64,000 nt of DNA, from positions 312,019 to 376,018 of the forward strand of contig NW_001799355.1 of the NCBI RefSeq assembly GCF_000165425.1. Direction: 5' to 3'. The first letter of the stretch is position 1, and the number at the start of each line of letters is the position of its first letter. This DNA comes from Paramecium tetraurelia. Lineage: Eukaryota > Ciliophora > Oligohymenophorea > Peniculida > Parameciidae. Made by a program: the position numbers and the translations under genes. Positions 62,585 through 64,000 of this stretch are shown in pieces. A model generated the notes under the pieces. It was not told the DNA's origin. It did no database searches and worked only from the letters and a program-made list of their open reading frames with translations.

Positions 62585-64000
62585 ATGAAAAAAGCTTGGA
62601 GTAGATCCGCATCTCAGATTGTGACCATGTTCACATAAGCATAGTATAAATTACGAATATGACTTAGATAAGAGATGGAGTTGATTGTTGCTAAACGCTA
62701 ATTTGACGAGATGACTAAGGAATTGAAGCAAAGGAGAGAGGAAATATATGGAAAAATAAAGGGAGTGCCTTAAGTAGAGAAAAAGCCTCAATCCTCGGGA
62801 AAACAGGAAAAATTTAAATCAATGGTAACTAATTATTAATATAATCTTAGGATGAACATAGAATTACATTGTAGGAGCTGGAAAATAAATTGTAAACCAA
62901 TGTAGTGAATGGACTCGAACAATAAGAGGCCGATAAGAGATTAGGAATACATGGAAAAAATTAATTGACGGAGAAAAAGTAAGTACCTTGGTATATGAAA
63001 CTGTTACACGAATTAACTTCTGTGTTTGCCTGCATGATGTGGACAGGATCAGTATTATCATTCATTGCATATGGATTAACACCAGAAGATCCTTCAAATT
63101 TGTATTTAGCCCTAGTGCTAGCATTTGTGGTATCTGTTACTGGAGTAATGGCTTACTTTCAAAATCAGAAGTCAGCAGCATTAATGGAAGCATTCAAAAA
63201 CTTTATTCCTCCTGAAACATAAGTCGTGAGAAATGGAAAATAAATGAAAATTCCAGCTGAAAATTTGGTCCCAGGAGACTTGGTTATTGTAGAGTTTGGC
63301 AAGAGAATACCTGCAGATATCAGGATAATAGAGAGTAATGGAATGAAGGTAGATAATTCAAGTTTGACTGGAGAAACTCTTTTATTACAAAGGACTCCTG
63401 AGTGCAGTCATCCTGAGAATCCCTTGGAAACAAAGAATCTTATATTCTTTGGTACCTTGTGCAAAGAAGTATATATTAACATCATTCTAATAGGGTAATG
63501 GAAGAGGAATAGTTGTTTTTACTGGCGATAATACAGTCATAGGTTAAATTGCAGGTTTGGCAATGTCCTCTGGAGAAGAAGAGTCTGTTTTGAGAAAATA
63601 AATCAATCTCTTTGTCAAAATGATTGCAATAATAGCTTTAATTTGTGGAGTTGTGTTTTTCATCTTAGGTATGTCTTATGGATACCCTGCATTGTAAAAC
63701 ATTATTTTGATGATGGGTATTGCTGTTGGGTATGTGCCAGAAGGTTTGATTGCAACAGTCACGGTGGCATTGAGCTTAACAGCAAAAAGATTAGCTCAGT
63801 AGAAAGTGTTGGTTAAAAATTTGGAGTGTGTTGAAACTTTGGGATCAACTTCCTGTATTTGTTCTGATAAGACTGGTACTTTGACTTAGAATAAGATGAC
63901 AGTGGAACATTTGTGGTACAACAACAAGAAGGTTAAAGGGTTGAATTATCAGAAGTTTGGGAAGAAATATAATTACGAATATGATTTGAAAAGTAAAGGA
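62585..64000 (+). CDS. P-type (type II, Na+/K+-like) cation ATPase alpha subunit, 5' part
   Basis: The gene starts at ATG 62585 and runs off the right edge. Introns: 62644-62667 (24 nt, with in-frame TGA), 62825-62850 and 63469-63493. Visible parts are a basic N-terminal tail, then DEHRITLQELENKL as in IIC ATPases. M1-M2 lie near [15 protein letters not shown]. The actuator domain carries [19 protein letters not shown] and the SLTGE loop. M3-M4 include [15 protein letters not shown] (the PEGL ion-binding helix), and the phosphorylation site is [13 protein letters not shown]. The PEGL form fits Na+/K+ or H+/K+-type pumps better than SERCA. No beta subunit is nearby. Ion specificity cannot be settled from this part. 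Confidence 0.92.

Noticed and set aside
63244-63498. ATPase exon ORF ending at 63498 as a gene end
   Set aside because: The apparent end lies just past a 25-nt intron (63469-63493); the ATPase frame continues to the window edge.

Overview
The window is macronuclear DNA of a ciliate, almost certainly a Paramecium. Three things in the sequence say so. Long reading frames appear only if TAA and TAG are read as glutamine and TGA is kept as the sole stop. The frames are broken by about 70 very short introns of 20-32 nt, nearly all GTA...TAG or GTA...AAG. The DNA is strongly AT-rich and densely packed. I re-read both strands with this code and placed introns where they restore frame and homology. 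Every gene model given with introns has a spliced length divisible by three. Species cannot be told from this alone.

Layout. 1-9.8 kb (mostly minus strand): a truncated NT-C2/coiled-coil gene running off the left edge, three uncharacterised proteins, a small plus-strand pair and a casein kinase 1. 9.8-15.8 kb (plus): an EF-hand protein, a Cache-domain membrane receptor and a tight tandem run of coiled-coil and small proteins with stop-to-start gaps of 36-48 bp. 15.9-19.3 kb (minus): a Q/N-rich protein and a second Cache-like receptor. 19.3-20.9 kb: a decayed gene. 21-26.4 kb: a small plus gene, a 1008-residue unknown with SUMO-interaction-like motifs, and a PH-like/Ser-Thr kinase. 27-30.4 kb: a papain-like protease, a DUF922-type protein whose HExxH is changed to HQxxH, and a protein with a polyglutamine run written in TAA/TAG codons. 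31.7-36.1 kb: a double-FHA protein, a Nup50-like nucleoporin and a CHFR-type FHA-RING ubiquitin ligase. 36.2-46.6 kb: a pseudokinase, two uncharacterised genes and a roughly 2000-residue IQ-motif protein filling 6.1 kb. 46.9-52.4 kb: a small membrane ORF, a helical protein, PEX13, an SLC33-type acetyl-CoA transporter and a phospholipid scramblase. 52.4-54.6 kb: a gene desert. 54.6-64 kb: a MORN-repeat protein, a cyclic-nucleotide-binding K+ channel, a 4-TM protein, a basic protein, a dynein-light-chain-like protein, an unknown, and the 5' half of a type II P-type ATPase running off the right edge.

There is no operon logic. Neighbouring genes are functionally unrelated, as is usual in ciliate macronuclear chromosomes. 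Themes that recur are protein phosphorylation (CK1, PH-like kinase, pseudokinase, two FHA proteins), membrane signalling and transport (two Cache receptors, K+ channel, P-type ATPase, SLC33, scramblase) and the cilium or cortex (MORN, dynein light chain, coiled-coil proteins). No tRNA, rRNA, CRISPR array, transposon or virus-like element was recognised. Family assignments rest on motif recognition by eye, with no database search.
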